DNA of 40,746 nt from Hyphomicrobiales bacterium (GTDB lineage Bacteria; Pseudomonadota; Alphaproteobacteria; Rhizobiales; Beijerinckiaceae): positions 1 through 40,746 of the forward strand of contig UBZM01000012.1 of NCBI GenBank assembly GCA_900470095.1. The letters run 5' to 3'. Below the pieces are notes generated by a model that was not told where the DNA came from, ran no database searches, and saw nothing but the letters and a program-made list of their open reading frames with translations. Within the stretch, counting starts at the first letter, position 1; each line of letters opens with the position of its first letter. Shown one piece after another: positions 1 through 9,307 of the stretch. Made by a program: the position numbers and the translations under genes.

Positions 1-357
1 TTCGAGCCGACCGTGCTCGCTGGCGTCACCACGAAGATGCTGGTGACGCGCGAGGAAACCTTTGGCCCGCTCGCCCCGGTCTATCGCTTCAGCAGTGAGG
101 ACGAGGTCGTGGCCATGGCCAATGACACGCCCTTCGGGCTCGCCGCCTATTTCTACACCCGGGATCTCGGTCGCGCCTTCCGCGTCGCCGAGGAGCTCGA
201 ATATGGCATGGTCGGCATTAACTCCGCCATCCTCGGCACCGAGGTCGCGCCTTTCGGTGGCGTCAAAGAATCCGGCCTCGGCCGCGAGGGCTCCCTCCAC
301 GGCATGGATGAGTTCGTCGAGATCAAGTACATGCTCCTCGGCGGGCTGGGCGCGTGA
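1..357 (+). CDS. gabD: NAD(P)-dependent succinate-semialdehyde dehydrogenase, C-terminal part
   Basis: The frame is open from base 1 and stops at 355-357, so only the last 118 residues of an aldehyde dehydrogenase are present. They carry the family's C-terminal block: [26 protein letters not shown], the [15 protein letters not shown] segment and a final EIKYM. The ESGLGREG and EIKYM signatures are those of GabD-type succinate-semialdehyde dehydrogenases, which oxidise succinate semialdehyde to succinate in the cytoplasm at the end of the GABA shunt. The catalytic Cys and Glu lie upstream of the window. A GTG at 354 overlaps the stop, and rpiA begins 17 nt beyond it. Another subfamily of aldehyde dehydrogenase is possible, but the C-terminus fits GabD best. 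Confidence 0.88.
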   Translation, partial: FEPTVLAGVTTKMLVTREETFGPLAPVYRFSSEDEVVAMANDTPFGLAAYFYTRDLGRAFRVAEELEYGMVGINSAILGTEVAPFGGVKESGLGREGSLHGMDEFVEIKYMLLGGLGA

Positions 358-374
358 CAGGTCAGGACAAGCTC

Positions 375-1076
375 ATGAGCCCGGACGATCTCAAGAAGCA
401 GGCGGCCGCGCGCGCGCTCGAGCTGGTTCGCCCGGGCATGAGGCTCGGCCTCGGCACGGGCTCGACGGCGAAGCACTTCGTCGACCTGCTCGGCGCTCGC
501 GTCGCGGCGGGGCTGGATGTGCTCTGCGTCGCGACCTCCGAAGCGACGCAGGCCCAGGCCCAGGCCCTGGCCATCCCGATGTCGACGCTCGATCAGACGC
601 CGGAGCTCGATCTGACGGTGGATGGTGCCGACGAGGTCGATCCGCAGCTTCGCCTGATCAAGGGCGGTGGTGCGGCCCATCTGCGCGAGAAGATCGTCGC
701 GGTGGCCTCGAAGCGCATGGTCGTCATCGCCGACGACACCAAGCTGGTCGAGACGCTCGGGCGTTTCCCGCTGCCGATCGAGGTCGTGCCTTTCGGGCTC
801 GAGGCGACGCGCCGCGCCGTGGCCTTCGCGATCGCGGCGTCGGGGGCGGAAGGCGAGCTCAAGCTGCGGCTGCGCCCGGATGGCTCGACGCTGGTCACCG
901 ATGGCGGCCACTTCATCCTGGATGCCCATCTCGGGCGCATCGAACAGCCCGAGGCGCTCGCCGCCGCCCTGAACGCCGTTCCGGGCGTGGTCGAGCACGG
1001 GCTCTTCCTCGGCATTTGCTCCTGCGCCATCCTCGCCAGCAGCTCGGGCCTGAAGATTCTCGGCACGATCGAATGA
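375..1076 (+). CDS. rpiA: Ribose-5-phosphate isomerase A
   Basis: RpiA interconverts ribose 5-phosphate and ribulose 5-phosphate in the non-oxidative pentose phosphate pathway, in the cytoplasm. The 233-residue product has the normal family length and its diagnostic blocks: the phosphate-binding [11 protein letters not shown] near the N-terminus, TVDGADEVD with the catalytic Asp near residues 80-90, and [11 protein letters not shown] just after. I chose the ATG at 375 because an AGGA lies 7 nt upstream and the protein then begins [11 protein letters not shown], as relatives do. An in-frame GTG at 354, overlapping the gabD stop, would add seven residues. Spacing suggests co-transcription with gabD. 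Confidence 0.95.
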   Translation: MSPDDLKKQAAARALELVRPGMRLGLGTGSTAKHFVDLLGARVAAGLDVLCVATSEATQAQAQALAIPMSTLDQTPELDLTVDGADEVDPQLRLIKGGGAAHLREKIVAVASKRMVVIADDTKLVETLGRFPLPIEVVPFGLEATRRAVAFAIAASGAEGELKLRLRPDGSTLVTDGGHFILDAHLGRIEQPEALAAALNAVPGVVEHGLFLGICSCAILASSSGLKILGTIE

Positions 1077-1261
1077 TTCCATTCCGGCGCAATCCGCGCT
1101 AAGGAGACGCGCACCACGCCGCCCGGAACCGGACGGATACGTCACCACGCCGATTGCGGCGATACCGAAACCGCCGGGCCGACCGGCTCGCTTGCCGAAG
1201 GGCGGGCGAGGGTCATGCCCGGGCTGTGTGAGTTAGCCTGATAATGAAGGGGCCCAACGCA

Positions 1262-1786
1262 ATGTTCCGTCACCACCTCGCCGGCGTGGCCGTCGGTCTG
1301 GCGCTTGTTTTCGCCGTGCCTGCGCAGGCCCAGGCTCCGGCTGCGACCCCGGCTCCGGCCTCCACGGTGACGCCTTCGCAGCTCCAGGCTGGCCGCGATG
1401 TCGTGATCTCCTCGGGCATCGCACAGTCCTTCGAGTCGATTTACGGCGAGTTTCGCGATCGCGTCCGCCAGATCGTCGGCACCACCCGTCCCGAGATCCA
1501 GAAGGATCTGAATGAGGTGATCGACACGCTGAAGCCGGAATCCGATCAGAAGATCGCGGAGATGATCACCGCGGCGGGCGAGATTTTCGCGAAGAAGATG
1601 ACCGAGTCCGACCTCAAAGAGGTCGCGGCCTTCTTCAAATCGCCGGTCGGGCAGCGCTACAACGCCTTCCGTCCGCAGGCGATCGACGAGATCTTCGTCG
1701 TGCTGCAGCCTTGGACCCTGCAGACCAGCAACTTCCTATTCGATCGGTTCAGCCAGGAAATGCGCAAGCGCGGCCACCAGCTCTAA
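1262..1786 (+). CDS. DUF2059 domain-containing secreted protein
   Basis: The 174-residue product starts with a clear signal peptide (MFRHHLAGVAVGLALVFAVP followed by AQAQA, cleavage likely after an AQA). An Ala/Pro linker follows, then a helical domain ending in the DUF2059 pattern: MTESDLKEVAAFFKSPVGQ, with alternating acidic and hydrophobic residues. The function of DUF2059 is unknown and the protein is probably periplasmic. The ATG at 1262 has AAGGGG about 10 nt upstream. An in-frame ATG at 1244 would add six residues but has no good Shine-Dalgarno sequence. As I recall, rpiA, a DUF2059 gene and gor are neighbours in many Rhizobiales. Here gor lies 4.7 kb further on, with other genes between. 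Confidence 0.85.
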   Translation: MFRHHLAGVAVGLALVFAVPAQAQAPAATPAPASTVTPSQLQAGRDVVISSGIAQSFESIYGEFRDRVRQIVGTTRPEIQKDLNEVIDTLKPESDQKIAEMITAAGEIFAKKMTESDLKEVAAFFKSPVGQRYNAFRPQAIDEIFVVLQPWTLQTSNFLFDRFSQEMRKRGHQL

Positions 1787-1811
1787 GCCGCCGAACAAGC
1801 AGTCCAACGAG

Positions 1812-1845
1812 AAGGCCGCCGGTGGTGAACCGGCGGCCTTTTTTT
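1812..1845 (+). terminator. Rho-independent terminator after the DUF2059 gene
   Basis: A perfect 11-bp stem (AAGGCCGCCGG at 1812-1822 with its complement at 1830-1840) encloses a 7-nt loop and runs into a stretch of seven T (1839-1845). It lies 26 nt after the stop codon and closes the gabD-rpiA-DUF2059 run. tctA converges from the other side about 110 nt away. The T run is only on the plus-strand side, so it should act mainly in that direction. Confidence 0.9.
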
Positions 1846-1958
1846 GGTTTTCGACGCGGCGTGGGGGGCTGTCCGCTCACCGGCGCCCCGCATCCGAGCT
1901 CCATCATCTGCACGGGGCGTCCGCTGGGGCGCCCCGGCGCGATGTTCGGGCCGATGCC

Positions 1959-3458
1959 TTAGTCCTCGGAGGCCTTGAAACGGTTCAGCCCGCTCATCAC
2001 GAAGGGCGCGACGAGCCCGATGAAGGCCAGGCCGAGCAGGATCGCGGAGCCAGGGTTCTCCAGCAGGATCATCGGGTCGCCGAGGCTGATCTGGAGCGCG
2101 CGGCGCAATTGCGCTTCCGCCATCGGGCCGAGGATGAGCCCGACCACCATGGGCGCGACCGGATAGTCGTAGCGGCGCATCAGGAAGCCGAGGAAGCCGA
2201 AGACGAAGAGCATCGAGAGTTCGACCACCGAGGCCTTGACCGCGAGTGTGCCCATCGCCGCGAAGACCAGGATGCCGGCATAGAGCCAGGGCTGGGGGAT
2301 CGCCAGAAGCCTGACCCATAGCCCGATCAGCGGCAGGTTGATGATCACCAGCATCGTGTTGGCGATGAAGAGCGAGGCGATCAGGCCCCAGACGAGATCG
2401 GGGCGTTCGGCGAAGAGCAGCGGGCCAGGGTTGAGCCCGTATTGCTGGAAGCCGGCCAGCATGATCGCGGCCGTCGCCGAGGTCGGCAGGCCGAGCGTCA
2501 GCAGCGGCACCAGCGTGCCGGCGGCCGAGGCATTGTTGGCCGCTTCCGGGCCGGCGACGCCTTCAATCGCGCCCTTGCCGAACTCGTCGGGATATTTGCA
2601 GAGCTTCTTCTCGGTCGAATAGGACAGGAAGGTCGGCACTTCGGCGCCGCCTGCCGGCAGGGCGCCGATCGGGAAGCCGAAGGCGGTGCCGCGCAGCCAT
2701 GGCGCCCAGGAGCGCTTCCAGTCCTCCTTGGTCATCCATAGCGAGCCCTTGATCGGGACGATCTCCTCCGGGTCGCGGAAGCGCTTGGAGGCGACATAGA
2801 GCGCCTCGCCGACTGCAAACAGGCCGACCGCCAGCGTCGTCACCTCGACGCCGTCGAGCAGTTCAGGCACGCCGAAGGTCAGCCGCGCCTGTCCGGTCAG
2901 GCGGTCGATGCCGATCAGGCCCAGAGTGACGCCGATGGCGAGGCTGGTGATCCCGCGCAGGGGCGAATCGCCGAAGGTCGCCGATACCGTGACGAAGGCG
3001 AGGATCATCAGAGCGAAATAGTCCCACGGCCCGAACTTGACCGCGACCTCAACCAGCCAGGGCGCGAGGAACGCGAGGCCCAACGTCGCGATGGTGCCGG
3101 CGACGAAGGAGCCGATCGCGGAGGTCGCCAGTGCCGGGCCGCCGCGGCCGGCCTTGGCCATCTTGGAACCCTCGAGCGCGGTTGCGAGCGAGGCACTCTC
3201 ACCTGGCGCGTTGATCAGGATCGCAGTGGTCGAACCGCCATACATGCCGCCGTAATAGATGCCGGCGAACATGATCAGCGAGCCGGCGGGATCAAGCTTG
3301 AAGGTCACCGGCAGGAGCAGCGCGACCGTCAGCGCCGGTCCGATGCCCGGCAGGACGCCGACCGCGGTGCCGAGGAAGACGCCGACCAGCGCGAAAAGCA
3401 GTTTCGATGGCTCGATCGCGACGGAGAAGCCATGCATCAGGGCGTTGAATGTGTCCAT
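1959..3458 (-). CDS. tctA: Tripartite tricarboxylate transporter, large permease subunit TctA
   Basis: This 499-residue, strongly hydrophobic protein matches the TctA family in length and motifs. It has the early [20 protein letters not shown] helix, [20 protein letters not shown] and a second [15 protein letters not shown] helix late in the protein. TctA is the 12-helix inner-membrane permease of the tripartite tricarboxylate transporters, which take up citrate and other carboxylates by ion symport together with TctB and a periplasmic TctC. It is the last gene of a tctC-tctB-tctA operon, 12 nt behind tctB. The substrate cannot be read from the sequence, because this family has been recruited for many organic acids. 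Confidence 0.95.
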   Translation of the reverse strand: MDTFNALMHGFSVAIEPSKLLFALVGVFLGTAVGVLPGIGPALTVALLLPVTFKLDPAGSLIMFAGIYYGGMYGGSTTAILINAPGESASLATALEGSKMAKAGRGGPALATSAIGSFVAGTIATLGLAFLAPWLVEVAVKFGPWDYFALMILAFVTVSATFGDSPLRGITSLAIGVTLGLIGIDRLTGQARLTFGVPELLDGVEVTTLAVGLFAVGEALYVASKRFRDPEEIVPIKGSLWMTKEDWKRSWAPWLRGTAFGFPIGALPAGGAEVPTFLSYSTEKKLCKYPDEFGKGAIEGVAGPEAANNASAAGTLVPLLTLGLPTSATAAIMLAGFQQYGLNPGPLLFAERPDLVWGLIASLFIANTMLVIINLPLIGLWVRLLAIPQPWLYAGILVFAAMGTLAVKASVVELSMLFVFGFLGFLMRRYDYPVAPMVVGLILGPMAEAQLRRALQISLGDPMILLENPGSAILLGLAFIGLVAPFVMSGLNRFKASED

Positions 3459-3470
3459 TGTCCCGGCTCC

Positions 3471-3947
3471 TCAGAACAGCTTTTCAAGCGGACCGGACGG
3501 CAGCGTCAGCTGCAGCAGCTTGGAGAACATCAGGAAGATGGCAAGCCCGAGCACGAGGCCGATGCCGAAATCGACGGCCAGTGCCTGACGGCCGAAGGAG
3601 CGCGCGGTCGCGGAGAAGACGATGGCCGTCGCAATGATGAAGCCGCCGCCGAGCCCGATGCAGGCGATCAGGCCGATCAATCCGCCCGTCAGCCAGAGCA
3701 CCGCGGTGCTGTCGACCGCCTCGGGCTTGGGCAGGCCCTCTCGGAACGCGACGACGAGATGGCACAGGCCCAGCACACCAAGGACGGCGCTGACCACGTA
3801 GGGCATCGCCGTCGGGCCGACGCCATAGGTCGAGACGATCGTCTGCGATTTCGCGTCATAGGCAACGAGAGCCGCCGCGATCAGCAGCAGAGCTGCGACG
3901 ACGAGGGCGGGGATGTCGGCGCCCTTGGCCGAGGAGGTGGAGGCCAT
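3471..3947 (-). CDS. tctB: Tripartite tricarboxylate transporter, small permease subunit TctB
   Basis: The 158-residue membrane protein has about four hydrophobic helices, the first near residues 10-30. It sits between tctC and tctA in the standard tct order, which identifies it more firmly than its own weakly conserved sequence. TctB is the small integral-membrane component that assembles with TctA. I chose the ATG at 3947 because AAGGA lies 5 nt upstream and the product starts MASTSSAKG directly before the first helix. A start 111 nt further upstream is possible in frame, but it would add a non-membrane leader unlike the family and run towards the tctC-tctB hairpin. Confidence 0.88.
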   Translation of the reverse strand: MASTSSAKGADIPALVVAALLLIAAALVAYDAKSQTIVSTYGVGPTAMPYVVSAVLGVLGLCHLVVAFREGLPKPEAVDSTAVLWLTGGLIGLIACIGLGGGFIIATAIVFSATARSFGRQALAVDFGIGLVLGLAIFLMFSKLLQLTLPSGPLEKLF

Positions 3948-4038
3948 GTCGTTCCTTACCTGGTTTGATGCGGACCAGAACCGGTGCGCCCAGCTGATGG
4001 CAAAGCGGCGAGTGCCAGAGATAACTGGCAGGAGATAA

Positions 4039-4068
4039 TGGGCGGGCGGTGATGGCACCGCCCGCCCA
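4039..4068 (-). promoter_or_regulatory. Stem-loop in the tctC-tctB intergenic gap
   Basis: A perfect 13-bp inverted repeat (TGGGCGGGCGGTG at 4039-4051 and its complement at 4056-4068) leaves a 4-nt loop and lies 29 nt downstream of the tctC stop, within the operon. No T run follows on the minus strand, so it is not a classic terminator. Hairpins here are often 3' mRNA stabilisers or partial attenuators that let the binding protein be made in excess over the permease. That role is inferred from position only. Confidence 0.6.
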
Positions 4069-4096
4069 TGCCTATGTTCGTCAGTCGCCTGTGGCG

Positions 4097-5062
4097 TTAC
4101 TTCACAAGGCCGACGTCACGGAGGACCTTGCCGACGCGGGCATCTTCGGCCTTCAGGAAGGCTTCGAACTCGGCGCCGCCGAGATAGGCGTCATCCCAGC
4201 CGCGAGCCTTGAGGATCTCGGCCCATTCCTTCGACTTGGCCATCTTCTCCATGGCATCGGCCAGCACCTTGCGCTGCTCGGCGGTGATACCTGGAGGGGC
4301 GACGACCGAACGCCAGTTCAGCACCTCGAGATTGACGCCGCCCTCCTTCAGGGTCGGGGCATCGGGGGCGTTGGGCAGGCGGGCGCCGGAGCTCACGCCG
4401 ACGACGCGCAGCTTGCCTGCCTTGATCTGCCCCTCGAACTCGCCATAGCCGGAGATGCCGGCCGTGACACGTCCGCCGAGCAGCGCGGCCAGGGCCTCGC
4501 CACCGCCGGAGAAGGGAATGTAGTTGATCTTGGTGGCATCGCCGCCGACAGCGCCGGCGAAGAGGGCAGCCATGATGTGGTCGACGCCGCCGGCCGAGCC
4601 GCCAGCCCAGGTCACCTTGGCCGGGTCGGCCTTGACGCGGTCGGCGAGGTCCTTGGCGGTCTTGATCGGCGAATCCGCGGGAACGACGATGACCTGAGCC
4701 TCGGCGGTCAGTCGGGCGATCGGCGTCACCTGGCTGAGATTGACCGGCGACTTGTTCAGGAGGATGGCGCCGACCATGACGAAGCCGTTGACCATCAGCT
4801 GCGAGCCGTCGCCCTTGGCGCCGTTCACGAACTGCGCAAGGCCGATGGTGCCGCCCGCGCCGTTGACGTTGTTGACCTGCACGCTCTTGGCGATGCCGGA
4901 CGCGGTCAGCGCCTGCTGCATCGAGCGGGCGGTTCCGTCCCAGCCACCACCCGGCGCGGCCGGAGCCATGATCTTGAGTTCGAGCTGCGCAAATGCGGCA
5001 GTCGTCAGGCCAGCGAGCGCCAGAGCCGTCACGGCTCCGCGCGACAGAATGGATTTGAGCAT
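4097..5062 (-). CDS. tctC: Tripartite tricarboxylate transporter substrate-binding protein (Bug family)
   Basis: The 321-residue product has a Sec signal peptide ([19 protein letters not shown] followed by TTAAFAQ). It then shows Bug/TctC features: an early [10 protein letters not shown] carboxylate-binding loop, a GAGGTIGL block near residue 70 and [11 protein letters not shown] in the middle. Such proteins bind organic acids in the periplasm and deliver them to TctAB. A GGAGGA Shine-Dalgarno lies 6 nt before the ATG. It is the first gene of the operon, as usual. The ligand is not predictable from sequence because Bug proteins bind citrate, nicotinate, aromatic acids and others. Confidence 0.93.
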   Translation of the reverse strand: MLKSILSRGAVTALALAGLTTAAFAQLELKIMAPAAPGGGWDGTARSMQQALTASGIAKSVQVNNVNGAGGTIGLAQFVNGAKGDGSQLMVNGFVMVGAILLNKSPVNLSQVTPIARLTAEAQVIVVPADSPIKTAKDLADRVKADPAKVTWAGGSAGGVDHIMAALFAGAVGGDATKINYIPFSGGGEALAALLGGRVTAGISGYGEFEGQIKAGKLRVVGVSSGARLPNAPDAPTLKEGGVNLEVLNWRSVVAPPGITAEQRKVLADAMEKMAKSKEWAEILKARGWDDAYLGGAEFEAFLKAEDARVGKVLRDVGLVK

Positions 5063-5244
5063 GTTGTTCCTCCGCTTGCGGATTCCCGCACTGTTTTGGT
5101 GTCAGCGCTCCGCGAGTGACACTTTGACGCTCCGCCGGTCAATTGCGCCTGATTGCATAATCTCAAGTCAAGGTCTTTTGCGCATCAACGCACGCGAGCT
5201 AGCGGAATTCACGCTAGGCGGGCTTGGTGCGATCGCGTAATCGC

Positions 5245-6543
5245 ATGACCATGAGCTTGAACATCAACTCGCGGGATGTCGATCGCGCTGTGATCACCGA
5301 CCCTTCTCCATCACGCCCGGCGGTTCGACTCGCAGCGCTGGGCGGCATCCTGATGGTGGCATTGCCGCTCGTCATGTGGGCGGCAAACCGGTCCGCGCCG
5401 CTGATGCTCGGGCTGTCGGCAGCTGCATTCGCTGCCGCTGCCGTTGCCGCGGCGGGCCGCGATGTCGCCCCCCTGTTGCGGCGCATCCTTGCAGGCTTGC
5501 TGAGCCCGATCGGCCTCGCACTGACGGCCTTCCTGGCCTGGTCCCTGGTCTCGCTGCTCTGGACACATCGGCCAGCAGCCGGGTTTGCTGCCTGGGCGGA
5601 GTTACTGCTGCCGCTTGGTTTTGCACTGGTCATCGCGGCGAGTGCCTGGTTCAGGCCGCAGCAGGCACTGGTCCGGGCCCTGGCCATGTGCCTGATACTG
5701 GCCTCGGGCCTGATCTTCCTGGAGCTGCAGAGTGGCCTCGCTCAGCGCATGACGCTGGGCCTGGGTGGCAAGCAGATGGGCTTCATTTTCAACCGGCCGG
5801 TCATCGCCTGCCTGGTGCTCCTGGCTCCGGCTGTCCACTTGCTCTGGAACGCCGGATCGAAACGCGTCGCCGATCGCCTGCTGGCGGGGGCCGCAGCCGC
5901 AGCGGTTGCGGGCATCATTCTCTATTCCGATAGCGGCACTGCGAAACTGGGATTGGGCATTCTCGTCCTTGCTGGGCTGCTGGCCCGCCTGCTTCCACGC
6001 CTGACACTGGCTGCGGCGGCACTTGGCTTTGCGGCGACGCTGGTGCTGGCGCCGGTGATCGGACAATTGGTCGATCGGCTTTTGCCGCCCGCGCTCTATG
6101 AGCAGACGGCCGAATCCCATTCGCGTGACCGCGTCGACATCTGGCTCAGCTTCGGGGAGGCGATCGCGGCCCGCCCCTTCATCGGCTCCGGCTTCGGCTC
6201 CTCCTCGGCCCTCCAGACGCACCCGGTCGCAGAACAGGTCTCGCCGCCACGTCGCTTGCTCCTGGCGGTTGGACACCCGCATAGCGCGCCGATTCAGCTC
6301 TGGACGGAAACCGGCATCGTCGGCGCCGCATTGCTGCTGGTTGCTGGGCTGTTGTTCTTCCGGAGGCTTGGCGCCTTGTCCGCGCGCGAACGCGCCCCGC
6401 GGCTTGCACTTTTTGCGGCAGCCTTCGTCATGGCATCGGTGGGACATGGCGCCTGGCAGGGCTGGTGGATCGCGGCCCTGGCTGCCGCCGCCCTTTGGTT
6501 CGAGTCGGGCCGAGATGTCGGCCGAGGAGCAGAGCATGGCTGA
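5245..6543 (+). CDS. O-antigen ligase / polymerase-like membrane protein (Wzy/WaaL superfamily)
   Basis: The product has about 432 residues and at least ten hydrophobic segments. Between the later helices lies a larger periplasmic-type loop containing SHSRDRVDIWLSFGEAI and, further on, GHPHSAPIQLWTETGIVG. The R-x-x-[IL]-W pattern followed by an H[PS]H-x-x-x-[IQ]-x-x-x-x-E-x-G pattern is characteristic of the Wzy_C (O-antigen ligase) family, which ligates or polymerises surface polysaccharide at the periplasmic face. The true start is uncertain. ATG 5245 and 5251 are candidates, neither with a good Shine-Dalgarno sequence, and TTG 5224 is in frame. The 3' end overlaps gor by 8 nt, so the two are probably co-transcribed. 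No other polysaccharide genes are nearby, so the polymer is unknown. Confidence 0.8.
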   Translation: MTMSLNINSRDVDRAVITDPSPSRPAVRLAALGGILMVALPLVMWAANRSAPLMLGLSAAAFAAAAVAAAGRDVAPLLRRILAGLLSPIGLALTAFLAWSLVSLLWTHRPAAGFAAWAELLLPLGFALVIAASAWFRPQQALVRALAMCLILASGLIFLELQSGLAQRMTLGLGGKQMGFIFNRPVIACLVLLAPAVHLLWNAGSKRVADRLLAGAAAAAVAGIILYSDSGTAKLGLGILVLAGLLARLLPRLTLAAAALGFAATLVLAPVIGQLVDRLLPPALYEQTAESHSRDRVDIWLSFGEAIAARPFIGSGFGSSSALQTHPVAEQVSPPRRLLLAVGHPHSAPIQLWTETGIVGAALLLVAGLLFFRRLGALSARERAPRLALFAAAFVMASVGHGAWQGWWIAALAAAALWFESGRDVGRGAEHG

Positions 6544-7900
6544 TTTCGATGTCGACCTCTTCGTGATCGGCGCTGGTTCCGGCGGTACGCGCGCGGCGCG
6601 GATCTCGGCCGGGCACGGGGCGCGCGTCATGATCGCCGAGGAAGACCGCATCGGCGGCACCTGCGTCATTCGCGGCTGTGTCCCGAAGAAGCTCTTCGTC
6701 TATGCCAGCCGCTTTGCAGACGAGTTTGAGGATGCTGCCGGCTTCGGCTGGACGCTCGACAAGCCGAGCTTCGACTGGCCGACCTTGCGGGATGCCGTTG
6801 CCAACGAAGTGACCCGGCTCTCCGGCCTTTACCGCAAGGGGCTTGAAGGCGCCAAGGTCGCGATCCGCGAAGAGCGCGCCGTGGTCGAAGGGCCGAACAC
6901 GGTGCGCCTGCTGAAATCCGGCGAGACCGTCCGGGCCCGGCACATCCTGGTCGCGACGGGAGGCTACCCCGCCTTCGATCCGCCGATCCCTGGCGGCGAA
7001 CTCGGCATCAGCTCGAACGAGATCTTTCATCTTCCGAGCCTGCCGCGGCGCATGCTGGTGGTGGGCGGCGGCTATATCGCGCTCGAGTTCGCCAGCGTGT
7101 TCCGGCGCCTCGGCGTCGAGGTGACGGTGCTGCACCGCGGCGACAACGTCCTGCGGGGTTTCGACGAGGATCTCCGCGCGCGACTCCGCGACGCGCTGGT
7201 CCATGCCGGCATCACATTGCGGCTGGGCTGCACCATCGACCGCATCGAACAATTGCCGGACGGCGCGCGCCGCGCCCATTGCGCCACGGGCGAGCCGATC
7301 GACGCTGACGTCGTTCTGGTAGCGACCGGCCGTCGTCCCAACACGGTGGGGCTCGGCCTGGAGACGGTGGGCGTCAAGCTCGGGCCCATCGGTCAGGTCA
7401 TGGTCGATGCGAATTCCGCCTCGAGCGTGCCGTCAATTCATGCGGTTGGCGATGTCACCAATCGCATCAATCTCACGCCCGTGGCCATTCGCGAGGGCCA
7501 CGCCTTCGCCGACTCGACCTTTGGCGGAAAGCCTTGGGCGATGGACCACCACGTGGTGGCCTCGGCGGTGTTCACCACGCCGGAGATCGGAACGGTTGGC
7601 CTGACCGAGCAACAGGCAATCGCCGCCGGTTACGAGCTGCGTGTCTTCGAGGCCGGTTTCCGTCCGATGAAGGCGACGATCTCGGGCCGCCATGAGCGCA
7701 TCTACATGAAGCTCGTGGTCGACGCGAAGACAGACCGGATGCTGGGCGTCCACATCATCGGCCACGACGCGGGCGAGATCATCCAGGCGGTGGCCATTGC
7801 GGTCACCATGGGAGCGACCAAGGCCGATTTCGACCGCACCATCGCGCTGCATCCGAGCGCTGCCGAAGAGCTCGTGACGATGCGTACGATGCGCCACTGA
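6536..7900 (+). CDS. gor: Glutathione-disulfide reductase
   Basis: Gor reduces oxidised glutathione with NADPH in the cytoplasm. The 454-residue protein shows the FAD-binding GAGSGGTRAA, the redox-active pair C43/C48 in GGTCVIRGCVPKK, a second nucleotide-binding motif GGGYIALEFASVF followed by the two arginines (HRGDNVLRGFD) that select NADPH over NADH, and the C-terminal HPSAAEE containing the catalytic His-Glu pair. These separate it from dihydrolipoamide and mercuric reductases. GAGGAG lies 6 nt before ATG 6536. The gene overlaps the preceding ligase-like gene by 8 nt and converges on the esterase gene with only 20 bp between stops. Confidence 0.96.
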   Translation: MADFDVDLFVIGAGSGGTRAARISAGHGARVMIAEEDRIGGTCVIRGCVPKKLFVYASRFADEFEDAAGFGWTLDKPSFDWPTLRDAVANEVTRLSGLYRKGLEGAKVAIREERAVVEGPNTVRLLKSGETVRARHILVATGGYPAFDPPIPGGELGISSNEIFHLPSLPRRMLVVGGGYIALEFASVFRRLGVEVTVLHRGDNVLRGFDEDLRARLRDALVHAGITLRLGCTIDRIEQLPDGARRAHCATGEPIDADVVLVATGRRPNTVGLGLETVGVKLGPIGQVMVDANSASSVPSIHAVGDVTNRINLTPVAIREGHAFADSTFGGKPWAMDHHVVASAVFTTPEIGTVGLTEQQAIAAGYELRVFEAGFRPMKATISGRHERIYMKLVVDAKTDRMLGVHIIGHDAGEIIQAVAIAVTMGATKADFDRTIALHPSAAEELVTMRTMRH

Positions 7901-7920
7901 CCAGCGCGGCGGCGCCCCTA

Positions 7921-8952
7921 TCACTTGGTCAGGCCCTTCCTGGCCAGCCAATCCTGGACGACCTGCGCCACCTCGAGATTGTTCTTGTCCATCATGAGCA
8001 TGTGGGAGTTGCCCTTGATGCCGATGCTGGGAAGGTTGATGACGTCGACCGAGCCGCCTGCCGCCTTGATCTTGTCGCCGAACTCGGTGCCGTTCTTGCG
8101 GATCGTCGGCCAGCGCGCATCCTGCTCGATGTAGTCGCCGTAGATCATCAGCACGGGGATGTTCTTCAGCACATCGGCCTTGGCCGGGTCTCCGAGGCCT
8201 GCCGGTTCCACGGCGACCAGGGCCTTGACCTTGTCGGGGCGGGCCTGGGCAACCTTGAAGCCGAATTGGCCCGCCTGGCTGTGGAACACGATCACACAGG
8301 GGCAGACCTTGTCGACCTCGGCCAGATAGGCGTCGATGATCATCTGGTCCGTCGACGTCCAGCGCGGCACGATCTGCTTGACGAAATTGTCGTAGCCATC
8401 GGGCGGGAACTGGCTGCCGGCCAGGAATGTCCGCTTGGCCGGGTCTTTATCATAGGCATTGGCACCGGCGCCGATCCGGAAGCGCTCGAATGGGTTCGCG
8501 GTGGTCAGGAAGACCGGCTCGCCGGGGATGACGTCCGGATACATCGCCCAGCCGGCCCGGCCGCGCTCGACGGCATCGGAATTATAGACGGCCCAACCCT
8601 TGCGCAGGAAGTACTCGAGCCAGCCCTGCCGTCCATCCGGCGTGCTCTCCCAGTTCACGCCGGTCATACCGCCGCCATGCCAGAACAGCAGGGGCACCGC
8701 ACCGCGCTCGTTCTGCGGCAGGAAGTACTGCACATACATCTGGCCGGTCTGGTAGGTGCCGTTGGGATCGACCTTGGCCGGTACCCCGCCAGGGGTGAAG
8801 GTGACCTCCTTTACGGGACGGCCCGAGATCTCGACCAGCTTGCCGCCGACATGGAACGAGCCCATGCCGCGAAGCGCCAGGGGCTCCTCGGCCCGTGCAG
8901 CCCATGCTGTCACCACCATGAAAGCCGCAACCGCGAACGCGCGAATGACCAT
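7921..8952 (-). CDS. Secreted alpha/beta-hydrolase, esterase-713-like
   Basis: The 343-residue product starts with a signal peptide (MVIRAFAVAAFMVVTAWAAR followed by AEE). The alpha/beta-hydrolase core shows an oxyanion-side WHGGGMTGVNWESTPDGRQGW region, of which I use the WHGGG and PDGRQGW parts, a nucleophile elbow FHSQAGQFG with the catalytic Ser in H-S-Q-A-G, and a late GNSHMLMMDKNN carrying the likely catalytic His. This layout resembles the Alcaligenes esterase 713 group of periplasmic esterases, which I recall as acting on esters of cyclic compounds. The substrate here is unknown. The ATG at 8952 gives the signal peptide directly and has GGGAG about 9 nt upstream. A much longer in-frame extension exists upstream but lacks the right composition. 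Confidence 0.82.
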   Translation of the reverse strand: MVIRAFAVAAFMVVTAWAARAEEPLALRGMGSFHVGGKLVEISGRPVKEVTFTPGGVPAKVDPNGTYQTGQMYVQYFLPQNERGAVPLLFWHGGGMTGVNWESTPDGRQGWLEYFLRKGWAVYNSDAVERGRAGWAMYPDVIPGEPVFLTTANPFERFRIGAGANAYDKDPAKRTFLAGSQFPPDGYDNFVKQIVPRWTSTDQMIIDAYLAEVDKVCPCVIVFHSQAGQFGFKVAQARPDKVKALVAVEPAGLGDPAKADVLKNIPVLMIYGDYIEQDARWPTIRKNGTEFGDKIKAAGGSVDVINLPSIGIKGNSHMLMMDKNNLEVAQVVQDWLARKGLTK

Positions 8953-9307
8953 GCCCTGTTTCTCCCTGCCGATGTTCTTGTGATCGACGGGTGACGTTAG
9001 GGAGCTGTCGAGGCGAATACAACGATGCCCGGCAGCCGGCGGCTTGCGTCGCCGACGGGATGAACTCCTCGGCCGACACGCAGAGACGAACGAACCGGCA
9101 TGCCCTTGCCGTGCTCTTGGGCGCTCTCGCTCACGCGGCCCGGTCCTGGTCGCCGGAACAGCTCCGCCCTGCGACGCCCAGCTCGCGCATACGTAACCGT
9201 CAACGGCTTTATGGTCTTTGCTGCGGTGCGGGTGTATAGCGCCGGGATCACGCTGCCTTTCCGTGGGGAGGGGTGGGCGTGAGATGTTATCACCAGGAGC
9301 AAGTGAG
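8953..9307. other. Divergent intergenic region between esterase and DAHP synthase
   Basis: These 355 bp separate two divergently transcribed genes and must hold both promoters. I see no convincing additional gene: the short open frames on both strands lack start signals and family character. Just before the DAHP synthase gene lies AGGAG (9295-9299), its ribosome-binding site. No clear -35/-10 pair or leader-peptide attenuator with a tryptophan or phenylalanine run could be recognised. Confidence 0.5.

Noticed and set aside
6098..6535. An N-terminal extension of gor of 146 codons
   Set aside because: It overlaps the ligase-like gene in another frame, and gor homology and the GAGGAG Shine-Dalgarno begin at 6536.
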